Source: an uncultured Anaerolineales bacterium (GTDB lineage: Bacteria > Chloroflexota > Anaerolineae > Anaerolineales > Villigracilaceae). From it: 13,418 nt of DNA. The stretch is from positions 1 to 13,418 of the forward strand of contig CALFXA010000251.1 of the NCBI GenBank assembly GCA_937928015.1, read 5' to 3'. Both the position numbers and the translations under genes were made by a program. Below, piece after piece: positions 1-6,524 of this stretch (the stretch's first letter is position 1; every line of letters begins with the position of its first letter). Below the pieces are notes generated by a model. It ran no database searches. It saw nothing but the letters and a program-made list of their open reading frames with translations, and was not told the DNA's origin.

Positions 1-1
1 T

Positions 2-649
2 TTCTTCGACCACGACACGGGCGCGCCGCTTCCGGTGCACGGCGAAGTGTACCTGCAGGGCGGATTGCTGATGACCTACGAAGACGGCCAATGGCAGGCA
101 GGCTCCGCCACCAGGGATTTTGGATATCGCCAAATTAGGCGCGCCGAGCGTTTCCCCGCGGGCATGGCCCGGCAGGAGATCCGGATCGAGCCGTCCGACC
201 GCGACGAGCTGTCCACCGTGGCGGGAGCCTCCTTCCGTGAACACTTCGGCCGCTATCACGCAGACGAGCGTCTCGGCCATGATCTGGCTACCAAGGCTTA
301 CGAGCAATGGATGCGCTCCTCGCTGGATGGCTACGCCGATTGGGTTCACCTCGCCATAGCAGCGGACAAGATCATCGGCTTCTCGATCTGGAAGCGCCCC
401 TCGAAAGCCGAGAGCCAGCTCAAGGTCCGCGTGGGACATTACAGCATTGCGGGCATCCATCCCGATTTCCACGGCAAAGGCCTGTTCACCGCGTTGACTT
501 ACGCAGGCATGCAGTCGCTCGATGGGATTGCGGACGTCATCGAAGGCCCCACACATATCAATAATTACGGCGTGCAATTTGGCTACGCCAAAATGGGCTG
601 GCGCGTGTTGAGCGACGCCCGTCACTCTTTTCACAAGTGGATCGACTGA
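2..649 (+). CDS. GNAT-family N-acetyltransferase, WecD-like (5' truncated)
   Basis: The reading frame is open from base 2, so the true start lies outside the window; the GTG at 35 is only the first start codon visible. The C-terminal ~150 residues look like a GNAT acyltransferase. After an aromatic/charged helix (FGRYHAD, YEQWM) come the strand with IIGFSIW, then a V-x-V-x-HYSI-x-G-I strand and HPDFHGKGLFTAL, which matches the acetyl-CoA pyrophosphate-binding motif A (Q/R-x-x-G-x-G/A form). The end, THINNYGVQFGYAKMGWR, is the usual NxxxxxxYxKxGW closing motif. Its TGA overlaps the ATG of the WecE-like aminotransferase by one base. That pairing suggests it N-acylates the 4-amino group made by that enzyme, as WecD does with TDP-fucosamine. 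Acyl donor and sugar are inferred. The first ~60 residues show no recognisable domain. It could be another GNAT acting on a different amino sugar. Confidence 0.8.
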   Translation, partial: FFDHDTGAPLPVHGEVYLQGGLLMTYEDGQWQAGSATRDFGYRQIRRAERFPAGMARQEIRIEPSDRDELSTVAGASFREHFGRYHADERLGHDLATKAYEQWMRSSLDGYADWVHLAIAADKIIGFSIWKRPSKAESQLKVRVGHYSIAGIHPDFHGKGLFTALTYAGMQSLDGIADVIEGPTHINNYGVQFGYAKMGWRVLSDARHSFHKWID

Positions 650-1785
650 TGCCAGAATTCATCCCCTTCAATCGTCCCATCCTCGTGGGCAACGAGATGG
701 AATACATGCGCCAGGCCATCGAGAGCGGACATATCTCGGGCGACGGGGCGTTCACGAAAAAATGCCACGCCTTTCTTGAAAATGAGTTAGGTCTGGCCAA
801 GGCCTTGCTGACCACCTCGGGCACGCACGCGCTGGAGATGATGGCGTTGCTGCTCGACATCGGGCCAGGTGACGAAGTCATCATCCCCGACTTTACCTTC
901 GTCTCGACCGTCAACGCCTTCGTGCTGCGCGGGGCGAAACCCGTCTTCGTGGATGTGCGGCCCGACACGCTCAATTTGGATGAATCCAAATTGGAAGCGG
1001 CCATCACGCCACGGACACGGGCCGTGGTCCCCGTGCATTATGCGGGCGTTGGCTGTGAAATGGACACCATCCTCGAGATCGCGGATCGTCACAAGCTGGC
1101 GGTCGTCGAGGACAACGCGCACGGACTGTTCGGTAAATACAAAGGCAAATACCTTGGCACCTTCGGCAAGCTGGCCGCGCAAAGTTTCCACGAGACCAAG
1201 AACTTCACCAGCGGCGAGGGCGGAGCGCTGCTGATCAACGACGCAGAACTGGCCGAGCGCGCCGAGATCCTGCGCGAGAAGGGCACCAACCGTTCGCGCT
1301 TCTTCCGCGGCCAGGTGGACAAGTACACCTGGGTCGATCTCGGTTCCTCGTACCTGCCTTCGGACCTGCTGGCGGCTTTCCTGTATGCGCAGTTCGAACA
1401 GCGCGAACGCATCCAGGCACACCGTAAACAGGTTTGGGATTTTTATCGTCAGGTTCTTGGCGAGTGGGCTGAAAAGAACGGCGTGCAGATGCCGACCGTC
1501 CCCGCTCACACCGAGCAGGCCTATCACATGTTCTACCTGTTGCTGCCCGACCTCGATACGCGTCAGCGTTTCATCATGTATTTGCGCGAGCAGGACGTCT
1601 ACAGCGTCTTCCATTATCTGCCGCTGCATCTTTCAGATATGGGACGCAAATTTGGCGGTGCGGAAGGGGATTGCCCCGTCACCGAGCGCATCAGCGACCA
1701 ACTCGTGCGCCTGCCGTTCTACAACAACCTGGGCGGCTCAGACCTCGAGCGCATCGTGGATGCGATTCTGCAATTCAAGTTTTAA
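649..1785 (+). CDS. wecE: dTDP-4-amino-4,6-dideoxygalactose transaminase-like (DegT/DnrJ/EryC1/StrS family)
   Basis: A 378-residue PLP-dependent sugar aminotransferase, the normal length for WecE/RffA. It reads closely like the enterobacterial enzyme throughout: IPFNRP start, SGHISGDGAFT, ALEMMALLLDIGPGDEV, TFVSTVNAFVLRGAKPVFVDVRPDT, VPVHYAGVGCEMDTI and REKGTNRSRFFRGQVDKYTW. The Schiff-base lysine is K184 in FHETKNFTSGEGG; D155 in VVEDNAHG should contact the pyridine nitrogen. The family transfers an amino group from glutamate to C4 of a dTDP-4-keto-6-deoxyhexose. I chose the ATG at 649, which overlaps the preceding TGA by one base (TGATG, translational coupling). The in-frame GTG at 637 only adds four residues inside the upstream gene. 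A repeat starts about 5 bases after the stop codon. Specificity (galacto versus gluco product) cannot be settled from sequence reading alone. Confidence 0.9.
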   Translation: MPEFIPFNRPILVGNEMEYMRQAIESGHISGDGAFTKKCHAFLENELGLAKALLTTSGTHALEMMALLLDIGPGDEVIIPDFTFVSTVNAFVLRGAKPVFVDVRPDTLNLDESKLEAAITPRTRAVVPVHYAGVGCEMDTILEIADRHKLAVVEDNAHGLFGKYKGKYLGTFGKLAAQSFHETKNFTSGEGGALLINDAELAERAEILREKGTNRSRFFRGQVDKYTWVDLGSSYLPSDLLAAFLYAQFEQRERIQAHRKQVWDFYRQVLGEWAEKNGVQMPTVPAHTEQAYHMFYLLLPDLDTRQRFIMYLREQDVYSVFHYLPLHLSDMGRKFGGAEGDCPVTERISDQLVRLPFYNNLGGSDLERIVDAILQFKF

Positions 1786-1790
1786 AAAAT

Positions 1791-1862
1791 CACCACAGAG
1801 AACACCGAGGACACAGAGAAAGAACAAAAGAATCCTCTGCGCTCTCTGTGGTCTCCGTGGTG
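1791..1862. repeat. ACCACAGAG-type dispersed inverted repeat
   Basis: Two 28-base arms, 1791-1818 and 1835-1862, are inverted copies of each other with 22 of 28 positions matching. They are separated by 16 A-rich bases. The left arm starts CACCACAGAGAACACC and the right arm ends GTGGTCTCCGTGGTG. The period-like CACAGAGA/ACACCGAGGA wording is typical of short repeats scattered between genes in many environmental bacterial genomes. That wider distribution is from general knowledge and was not searched here. It sits between the wecE stop and a promoter. No long reading frame of its own is credible; translations across it give low-complexity HRE/TQR-type peptides. Confidence 0.8.
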
Positions 1863-1881
1863 GGCCTTGAATGGGTCCGCG

Positions 1882-1890
1882 TGGTACAAT
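1882..1890 (+). promoter_or_regulatory. Extended -10 promoter for the glycosyltransferase run
   Basis: TGG followed by TACAAT (1885-1890) forms an extended -10 element (TGnTACAAT). A start of transcription near 1897 would give a very short leader carrying the GGAG at 1902-1905. There is no good -35 hexamer at 17 bases, which extended -10 promoters tolerate. The element lies 20 bases after the ACCACAGAG repeat, so the repeat borders or occupies its upstream region. Confidence 0.45.
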
Positions 1891-1912
1891 TTTTCTCCAT
1901 CGGAGAAAAAGC

Positions 1913-2863
1913 GTGTTTTCCAAGAAAAAAACGACCGTTGACCTGGTCATCCCTGTCTATAACGAGGCGGGCGTGGTGGAACAAACCCACGCCCGTATTT
2001 CCGCCGCGCTCGAAGGCCTTCCCCACGACTTTCATTTCATCTATGTGAACGACGGTTCCCGCGATGGGACGGTGGATTCCCTTTCCGCCTTAGCTGCGCG
2101 CGATCCGCGTGTGACAACCCTCGCACTCAGCCGCAACTTCGGTCACCAGGCCGCCCTCACCGCTGGGCTGGACGCCTCCACCGCCGACGTGGTCATCACC
2201 ATGGACGGGGATGGGCAGCATCCGCCCGAGATGATCCCCGAGATGCTGCGTCTGGTTGCCCAGGGCTACGACATCGTCCAGACCCAGCGCATGGACGAGG
2301 CCCAGCCCGCCTCCTTCAAAAAATGGACCTCCAGCCTGTTCTACCGCCTGATCAACTCCATCAGCGGGACTCAGGTGCTGGCGGGCGCCGCCGATTTCCG
2401 CGCCCTCAGTCGTCAGGCCGTGGACGCGCTCAAGTCCATGCCCGAGTATCATCGCTTCCTGCGCGGCATGGTAGCCTGGATCGGCTACCCGACCGTCATC
2501 CTGCCCTATCAGCCCGCCGAACGCATTAGCGGACAATCCAAATATTCCACGCGGAAGATGTTCCGCCTGGCGATGGACGCCATCTTTTCGTTCTCGCTCG
2601 TGCCGCTCTACATCGGCCTGAGCATGGGCGGACTGTTTCTCTTCATGGCGTTTGCCGAGGCGGTGTACGTTCTCTCGTTCTGGGTGACAGGCCGAACGTC
2701 GGGGTTGGCCCCTGGCTGGAGTTCGTTGATGTTCATGCTGCTGATCGTAGGCGGTATCCTGATGATCCTGCTGGGTTTCATCGGCGTGTACATCGGCTAC
2801 ATTTTCCAGGAAGTGAAGCACCGTCCGGTGTACCTCCTCAAAAAGGATCCGCCGCATGACTGA
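1913..2863 (+). CDS. GT2 polyprenyl-phosphate glycosyltransferase (ArnC/GtrB/DPM1-like), membrane
   Basis: A 316-residue protein with an N-terminal GT-A domain followed by two membrane segments, the usual layout of undecaprenyl/dolichyl-phosphate sugar transferases. Visible motifs are VIPVYNEAG (12-20), VNDGSRDGT (45-53), LSRNFGHQAALTAGLD, the metal-binding TMDGDGQHPPE (97-106), AADFRALSR (159-167) and the RFLRGMVAWIGY block. Hydrophobic helices lie at about 230-260 and 270-298, followed by the family's basic tail EVKHRPVYLLKK. It should move a sugar from a nucleotide donor to a lipid phosphate at the cytoplasmic membrane face. I start it at GTG 1913 because GGAG (1902-1905) sits 7 bases upstream and the conserved domain begins ten residues in. 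The in-frame ATG at 1871 would start upstream of the predicted promoter and touch the repeat. It overlaps the next gene by 8 bases. Donor sugar is unknown. Confidence 0.88.
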   Translation: MFSKKKTTVDLVIPVYNEAGVVEQTHARISAALEGLPHDFHFIYVNDGSRDGTVDSLSALAARDPRVTTLALSRNFGHQAALTAGLDASTADVVITMDGDGQHPPEMIPEMLRLVAQGYDIVQTQRMDEAQPASFKKWTSSLFYRLINSISGTQVLAGAADFRALSRQAVDALKSMPEYHRFLRGMVAWIGYPTVILPYQPAERISGQSKYSTRKMFRLAMDAIFSFSLVPLYIGLSMGGLFLFMAFAEAVYVLSFWVTGRTSGLAPGWSSLMFMLLIVGGILMILLGFIGVYIGYIFQEVKHRPVYLLKKDPPHD

Positions 2864-3500
2864 TGCCCGCCCGCGTTTCATCATCACCCTGCTGCGTCAT
2901 GGAGAGTCGGTGGGCAACGCCGAAGCCCGCTGGCAGGGACAGGCGGATTTTCCGCTCAACGACACGGGACGCGCCCAGGCGCGCGCATTGGCCGAACGTT
3001 GGAAGTCCGAGGGCGTGACCTTCGACCACATCTTTGCCAGTCCGCTGCTGCGCGCGAAGGAGACGGCCGAGATCATCGCGGCGGCGATTCCCGCGCCCAT
3101 CGAGTTGGTTCCCACCCTGATGGAGCGCGCCATTGGAGAATTCTCAGGCCTGACGGGCGAGGAGGTGCGCCAGTTTTCCCGCCCCGATTTCATCAACCCG
3201 TACGACGCGGTCGGCGGCAGCGGGGAAGGGGACTGGGAACTCTTCCTGCGTGCAGGCCAGGCCTTGCATCAACTGCTGCGCCAGCCTGTTGGCAAGTATC
3301 TGATCGTCTCGCATGGCGGCCTGCTCAACCAGTTCATGCACGCGGTCATGGGCATTGCGCCGCACGCCAACAGCGGCGGTCCGCGCTTTCGATTTGGCAA
3401 CACCGCTTTTTCGCGCCTGATCTATTTCCCCAGTCAGCACCGCTGGGAGATCGACACGCACAACGATCACACCCATTGGAACGGCGACGCGCCGTATTAA
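2856..3500 (+). CDS. Histidine phosphatase family (phosphoglycerate-mutase-like) protein
   Basis: A 214-residue, presumably cytosolic, histidine-phosphatase-superfamily enzyme. The signature LLRHGES puts the phospho-accepting His at residue 15, with Arg14. ASPLLRAKETAEII carries the second Arg (R66). LMERAIGEFSGLTGEE supplies the acid Glu (E90). VSHGGLLNQF holds the second catalytic His (H153). The WQGQADFPLNDTGRAQARALAE stretch is typical of the cofactor-independent phosphatase branch (CobC/PhoE/GpmB-like) more than of true dPGM mutases. The start ATG at 2856 has AGGA at 2844-2847, 8 bases upstream, and overlaps the end of the glycosyltransferase by 8 bases, so the two are probably coupled in translation. 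The substrate cannot be read. Neighbours (a glycosyltransferase, a dehydrogenase, a nucleoside kinase) would suit a sugar- or nucleotide-phosphate, but that is a guess. Confidence 0.88.
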   Translation: MTDARPRFIITLLRHGESVGNAEARWQGQADFPLNDTGRAQARALAERWKSEGVTFDHIFASPLLRAKETAEIIAAAIPAPIELVPTLMERAIGEFSGLTGEEVRQFSRPDFINPYDAVGGSGEGDWELFLRAGQALHQLLRQPVGKYLIVSHGGLLNQFMHAVMGIAPHANSGGPRFRFGNTAFSRLIYFPSQHRWEIDTHNDHTHWNGDAPY

Positions 3501-3517
3501 CTCGTTCAACTTTAATC

Positions 3518-4588
3518 ATGCAACCTTCTTCCTCTCAATCCCTGAAAATCCTCTCCTTTGGCGCGGGCGCCATTGGAACTTACATCGGCGGGAGCCTGGC
3601 TCTGGCGGGACACCAGGTGGTGTTTGTCGAGCGGCCCGACATCGCTGAGGACCTGCGCACGCGCGGTCTGCGCCTCGACCTGACCCTCGACAAACGTCGC
3701 GAGACCCGCGACGCCTTCACGCTCGACTCGCGTTCCTTCGTGATGGCGTCCTCGTTGGAGGATGCGCTCAAGTTCGGTCCCTTCGACGTGGGCCTGTTCG
3801 CCCTTAAATCGTTTGATACCGCCCTCGCGCTGGAAGGCATGAAACCTTACACCGATAAGTTGCCGCCGCTGTTATGTCTCTCCAACGGCGTGGACAACGA
3901 ACCCGCTATTGCTGCCGCCCTCGGCGCGGATAAGGTCATCTATGGCACGGTCACTTCGGCCATCGGTCGGCGCGGACCTGGTGACATCATCCTCGAAAAG
4001 CTGCGCGGGGTGGGAGTCGCGGCGGGGCATCCGCTCTCAGAGCGGTTGGTCGCCGCCTTGAACGGAGCCTACCTCAATTGTCAGTTGTTCAGCGATGCGG
4101 CGGCGATGAAATGGTCGAAGATGCTGACCAACCTGATCGCCAACCCTGCGTCGGCCATCCTCGATCTGACCGCCGCTGAGATCTTTGCCAATCGCAAGCT
4201 GTACAAACTTGAGATCGACATGCTGCGCGAATGCCTGGCCGTGATGAAGGCCCAGAACATCGAGGTCGTGGACCTGCCAGGCACGCCGGTCAAGGCCCTG
4301 GCCTTTGCCACCACTCTGCCGCTCTGGCTTTCGAAGCCGCTGCTCGGTCGCGCCGCAGGCAGCGGACGCGGCGGCAAGATGCCGTCCTTCCACATCGACC
4401 TGCACTCGGGCCGCAGCAAAAGCGAAGTGGACTTTCTGCATGGCGCAGTGGTGCGCGCGGGCGAGAAGACGAACGTGCCCACGCCCGTGAATAAGGTATT
4501 GACCGAGACACTGTTGAAATTGACTAGCAAGGAAATCCCGCTCGAAGAGTTTGCGCATCAGCCGGAGAAACTGCTGGTGCTTTTGTAG
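3518..4588 (+). CDS. Ketopantoate reductase family (PanE/ApbA-like) NAD(P)-dependent dehydrogenase
   Basis: A 356-residue member of the 2-dehydropantoate 2-reductase family. The Rossmann motif GAGAIGTYIGG lies at 15-25. ALKSFD (K97 region) and LSNGVDNE (N123) are the usual substrate-pocket positions. AMKWSKMLTNLIANP (197-210) contains the conserved Lys/Asn helix. SKSEVDFLHGAVV (E303) followed by NVPTPVN is the C-terminal active-site block. The protein is about 50 residues longer than classical PanE because of an insert near 250-290 (Leu/Lys/Gly-rich, with LPLWLSKPLLGRAAGSGRGG). Function as the pantothenate-pathway PanE is possible, but many longer homologues have other 2-oxoacid substrates. 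The frame is open far upstream, through the phosphatase; I start at ATG 3518 because homology begins there. No clear SD precedes it and the gap from the previous stop is 17 bases, so reinitiation may serve. Confidence 0.85.
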   Translation: MQPSSSQSLKILSFGAGAIGTYIGGSLALAGHQVVFVERPDIAEDLRTRGLRLDLTLDKRRETRDAFTLDSRSFVMASSLEDALKFGPFDVGLFALKSFDTALALEGMKPYTDKLPPLLCLSNGVDNEPAIAAALGADKVIYGTVTSAIGRRGPGDIILEKLRGVGVAAGHPLSERLVAALNGAYLNCQLFSDAAAMKWSKMLTNLIANPASAILDLTAAEIFANRKLYKLEIDMLRECLAVMKAQNIEVVDLPGTPVKALAFATTLPLWLSKPLLGRAAGSGRGGKMPSFHIDLHSGRSKSEVDFLHGAVVRAGEKTNVPTPVNKVLTETLLKLTSKEIPLEEFAHQPEKLLVLL

Positions 4589-4591
4589 GAG

Positions 4592-4613
4592 TCCAAGGTC
4601 TCTGACTTTGGAG
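4592..4613 (+). promoter_or_regulatory. Hairpin sequestering the nucleoside kinase SD
   Basis: TCCAAGGTC (4592-4600) pairs with GACTTTGGA (4604-4612) around a TCT loop, a 9-bp stem with one G-U pair. The SD of the following gene, GGAG at 4610-4613, lies in the 3' arm, 7 bases before the ATG at 4621. The stem could slow initiation unless opened by ribosomes finishing the upstream gene at 4588. The alternative is that it is simply a copy of a short dispersed palindrome. Confidence 0.45.
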
Positions 4614-4620
4614 AACGATC

Positions 4621-6330
4621 ATGAAAAGTACGACATCCATTCAAATGCTTCCCCCGCGTCCGACCATCGAAGTTCAATTATCGGACGGGCGTATTCTCAC
4701 GGGTCCGCGCGGGGCCACGGTGGCGCAATTCCTGCATGCCGCCGAAAAGCCAGGCGACGCCCCGCTGGTGGCGGCCATCGTCAACGATGAACTGCGCGAG
4801 TTGACCTATTTCCTCGACATGGACGCGCGCGTCCAGCCCATCACGCTCGGCGACACCGACGGTTCGCGCATCTACCGCCGTTCGCTGACCTTCCTGCTGG
4901 AGATGGCCTTCTCGGACCTGTTCCCCAACGCCAAGTTGACCATCGATCACTCGGTGGCATTTGGCGGCTACTACTGCCAGGTCAGCGGGCGTGGGCCGCT
5001 TTCGCAGGCCGAACTCGACAGGCTCAGCCGCCATCTTCAAGAGTTCATCGACGCCGACCTGCCCTTTGAACGCAAGGAAGTGCCGCTGGCTGAGGTCATC
5101 GAGTACTTCCGTTCACGCGGCTACGACGACAAGGTCCATCTCTTTGCCTATCGCAAGAAGCCCTACGTCACGCTCTACCGCCTCGGCGAGCGTATGGATT
5201 ATCACCACGGCTACATGGTCCCGTCCACGGGCTACCTGCGCTGGTATGACCTGTACCTGACCGACGGCGGCTTCACGCTGCGCTTTCCGCGTCACGATGC
5301 GCCCACTGAGCTGCAGCCTGTCCCCGAATACCCGAAGCTGCTCAAGGCCTTCCGTCAATACGGCGACTGGCTGCGACGCCTCGGTATCGACAATGTCGGC
5401 TCGCTCAATGATGCCATTCAGGCGGGACGCGGCAGCGAGATCATCCTGGTTTCCGAAGCCTTTCACGAGCAGAATCTCTCCGACATTGCCCGTGAGATCT
5501 CCGAGCGCCGCGACCAGATCCGCCTGGTGCTCATCTCGGGGCCGTCCTCCTCGGGCAAGACCACCTTCTCGCGCCGCCTCACAGTCCAGATGCTGGCGCT
5601 GGGCATCTCGCCCTTTCCGCTCGAACTCGACAACTACTTCCTCGACCGCGACAAGACGCCGTTCGGCCCCGATGGCAAACCGAACTTCGAGGCGGTTGAA
5701 GCGCTCAACCTTGATCTGCTCGCTACCGATCTGCAGGCCCTGGTGCGCGGTGACGAGGTGCAGCTTCCGTTCTACAACTTCAAAACGGGGATGCGCGAAC
5801 CTGGCGACGTGATCCAGCTCAAGCGCGGGCAGATCATCATTTTGGAAGGCATCCACGGCATGAACCCGCGCCTGATCCCCGACGTTCTGGCTGGTTCCGT
5901 TTATCGAATTTACGTTTCCGCCCTGACGCAGCTCAACCTCGACCGACATAACCGCGTCTCGACCACCGACACGCGTCTGATCCGCCGCATCGTCCGTGAC
6001 GCGCGCGAACGTGGCTACAACGCCACCCAGACCATCAGCCGTTGGGAGTCGGTCCGTGAGGGCGAGAGGAATTACATCTTCCCGTTTCAGGAAAACGCCG
6101 ACGCCACCTTTAATTCGGCGCTGGTTTACGAGATGGCCGCCCTCAAGCCGCTGGCGGAACCCCTGCTGCGGCAGGTCCCCTACGGCACGCCTGAATACAT
6201 CGAAGCCAAGCGTCTGCTGGCCTTCCTCGAATGGTTCCTACCCTTGGACGTGGACTTGATTCCCGAAACCTCCATCGTGCGCGAATTCCTCGGCGGCTCG
6301 ATCCTGAAAGATTTCAAGATCTGGAAGTAA
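4621..6330 (+). CDS. Nucleoside kinase (uridine kinase/PRK family) with ThrRS-like TGS and SAD domains
   Basis: A 569-residue fusion. Residues ~15-80 resemble a TGS domain (SDGRILTGPRGATVAQFL, VAAIVNDELRELTYFLD). Residues ~85-200 resemble the second additional (SAD) domain of threonyl-tRNA synthetase (RSLTFLLEMAFSDLFPNAKL, DHSVAFGGYYCQV). From ~300 there is a P-loop kinase of the uridine kinase/phosphoribulokinase class, with Walker A GPSSSGKTT (307-315), LELDNYFLDRDKTPFGPDG and LILEGIHGMNP-like Walker B (IIILEGIHGMN, 405-414), then RLIRRIVRDARERG. This architecture and length (~550) are known for annotated nucleoside kinases in Thermotogae, Firmicutes and Chloroflexi. Phosphorylation of a nucleoside with NTP is expected; the role of the synthetase-like part is unresolved. 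The start is firm: GGAG at 4610-4613, 7 bases from the ATG. It closes the + strand run and is followed by a terminator. Confidence 0.88.
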   Translation: MKSTTSIQMLPPRPTIEVQLSDGRILTGPRGATVAQFLHAAEKPGDAPLVAAIVNDELRELTYFLDMDARVQPITLGDTDGSRIYRRSLTFLLEMAFSDLFPNAKLTIDHSVAFGGYYCQVSGRGPLSQAELDRLSRHLQEFIDADLPFERKEVPLAEVIEYFRSRGYDDKVHLFAYRKKPYVTLYRLGERMDYHHGYMVPSTGYLRWYDLYLTDGGFTLRFPRHDAPTELQPVPEYPKLLKAFRQYGDWLRRLGIDNVGSLNDAIQAGRGSEIILVSEAFHEQNLSDIAREISERRDQIRLVLISGPSSSGKTTFSRRLTVQMLALGISPFPLELDNYFLDRDKTPFGPDGKPNFEAVEALNLDLLATDLQALVRGDEVQLPFYNFKTGMREPGDVIQLKRGQIIILEGIHGMNPRLIPDVLAGSVYRIYVSALTQLNLDRHNRVSTTDTRLIRRIVRDARERGYNATQTISRWESVREGERNYIFPFQENADATFNSALVYEMAALKPLAEPLLRQVPYGTPEYIEAKRLLAFLEWFLPLDVDLIPETSIVREFLGGSILKDFKIWK

Positions 6331-6333
6331 AAA

Positions 6334-6368
6334 AAGGCCTGACGGGTTTTGAAAACCTGTCAGGCCTT
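6334..6368. repeat. Palindrome 1 of the convergence region (near-perfect 17-bp arms)
   Basis: AAGGCCTGACGGGTTTT (6334-6350) is complementary to AAAACCTGTCAGGCCTT (6352-6368) with one G-U pair. The single central G means the real loop opens some A-T pairs. It starts three bases after the kinase stop codon. There is no T-run immediately downstream, so it is a weak terminator at best. It shares the ACCTGNC core with the next palindromes. Confidence 0.75.
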
Positions 6369-6371
6369 GGC

Positions 6372-6414
6372 AAAAAGCTAACCTGGCGTTTCAAAATGCC
6401 AGGTTAGCTTTTTT
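6372..6414. terminator. Bidirectional intrinsic terminator between convergent genes
   Basis: AAAAAGCTAACCTGGC (6372-6387) pairs perfectly with GCCAGGTTAGCTTTTT (6398-6413), and GTTT/AAAT in the loop may extend it. On the + strand it ends in TTTTTT, for the nucleoside kinase run. On the - strand the A-run at 6372-6376 becomes a T-run, for the sulfotransferase directon. Its position between convergent transcription units fits. Confidence 0.85.
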
Positions 6415-6423
6415 GATTCCCAA

Positions 6424-6445
6424 GTTCGCTTTTGGAAAAGCGAAC
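6424..6445. repeat. Palindrome 3 of the convergence region
   Basis: GTTCGCTTTT (6424-6433) and AAAAGCGAAC (6436-6445) are perfect inverted copies around GG, with CTGACTTTTT following (6446-6455). It may act as a backup + strand terminator. It carries the same AACCTGAC-type core at 6443-6450 as its two neighbours. Confidence 0.65.
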
Positions 6446-6495
6446 CTGACTTTTTGAGTTTAAGTATTTCCATTTTCCAGCGGCTTGCCATATTT

Positions 6496-6522
6496 CGGTA
6501 TGACCTGTCAGGGACGATACCG
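6496..6522. repeat. Nested palindrome just after the sulfotransferase stop
   Basis: CGGTAT (6496-6501) and ATACCG (6517-6522) enclose CCTGTCAGG (6504-6512), itself a palindrome. It lies 2 bases beyond the - strand stop codon of the last sulfotransferase. No T-run follows on either strand. The internal ACCTGTCAGG repeats a 10-base word from palindrome 1 (6355-6364). Confidence 0.5.
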
Positions 6523-6524
6523 CT

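Noticed and set aside
787..1629. Long - strand open frame (280 codons) opposite the WecE-like gene
   Set aside because: It mirrors the aminotransferase codons in GC-rich DNA, has no SD or family motif, and the + strand protein is unambiguous.
1791..1862. Reading the ACCACAGAG repeat as a CRISPR unit or as an insertion-sequence end
   Set aside because: There is a single inverted pair, no spacer series, no transposase and no visible target duplication.
2999..3517. 173-codon N-terminal extension of the ketopantoate-reductase-like gene
   Set aside because: It lies in another frame of the histidine phosphatase gene, its translation is low-complexity Arg/Gly/Pro, and family homology begins at the ATG at 3518.
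5113..5949. Long - strand open frame (278 codons) opposite the nucleoside kinase
   Set aside because: Antisense shadow of a clear P-loop protein, with no motif or initiation signal of its own.
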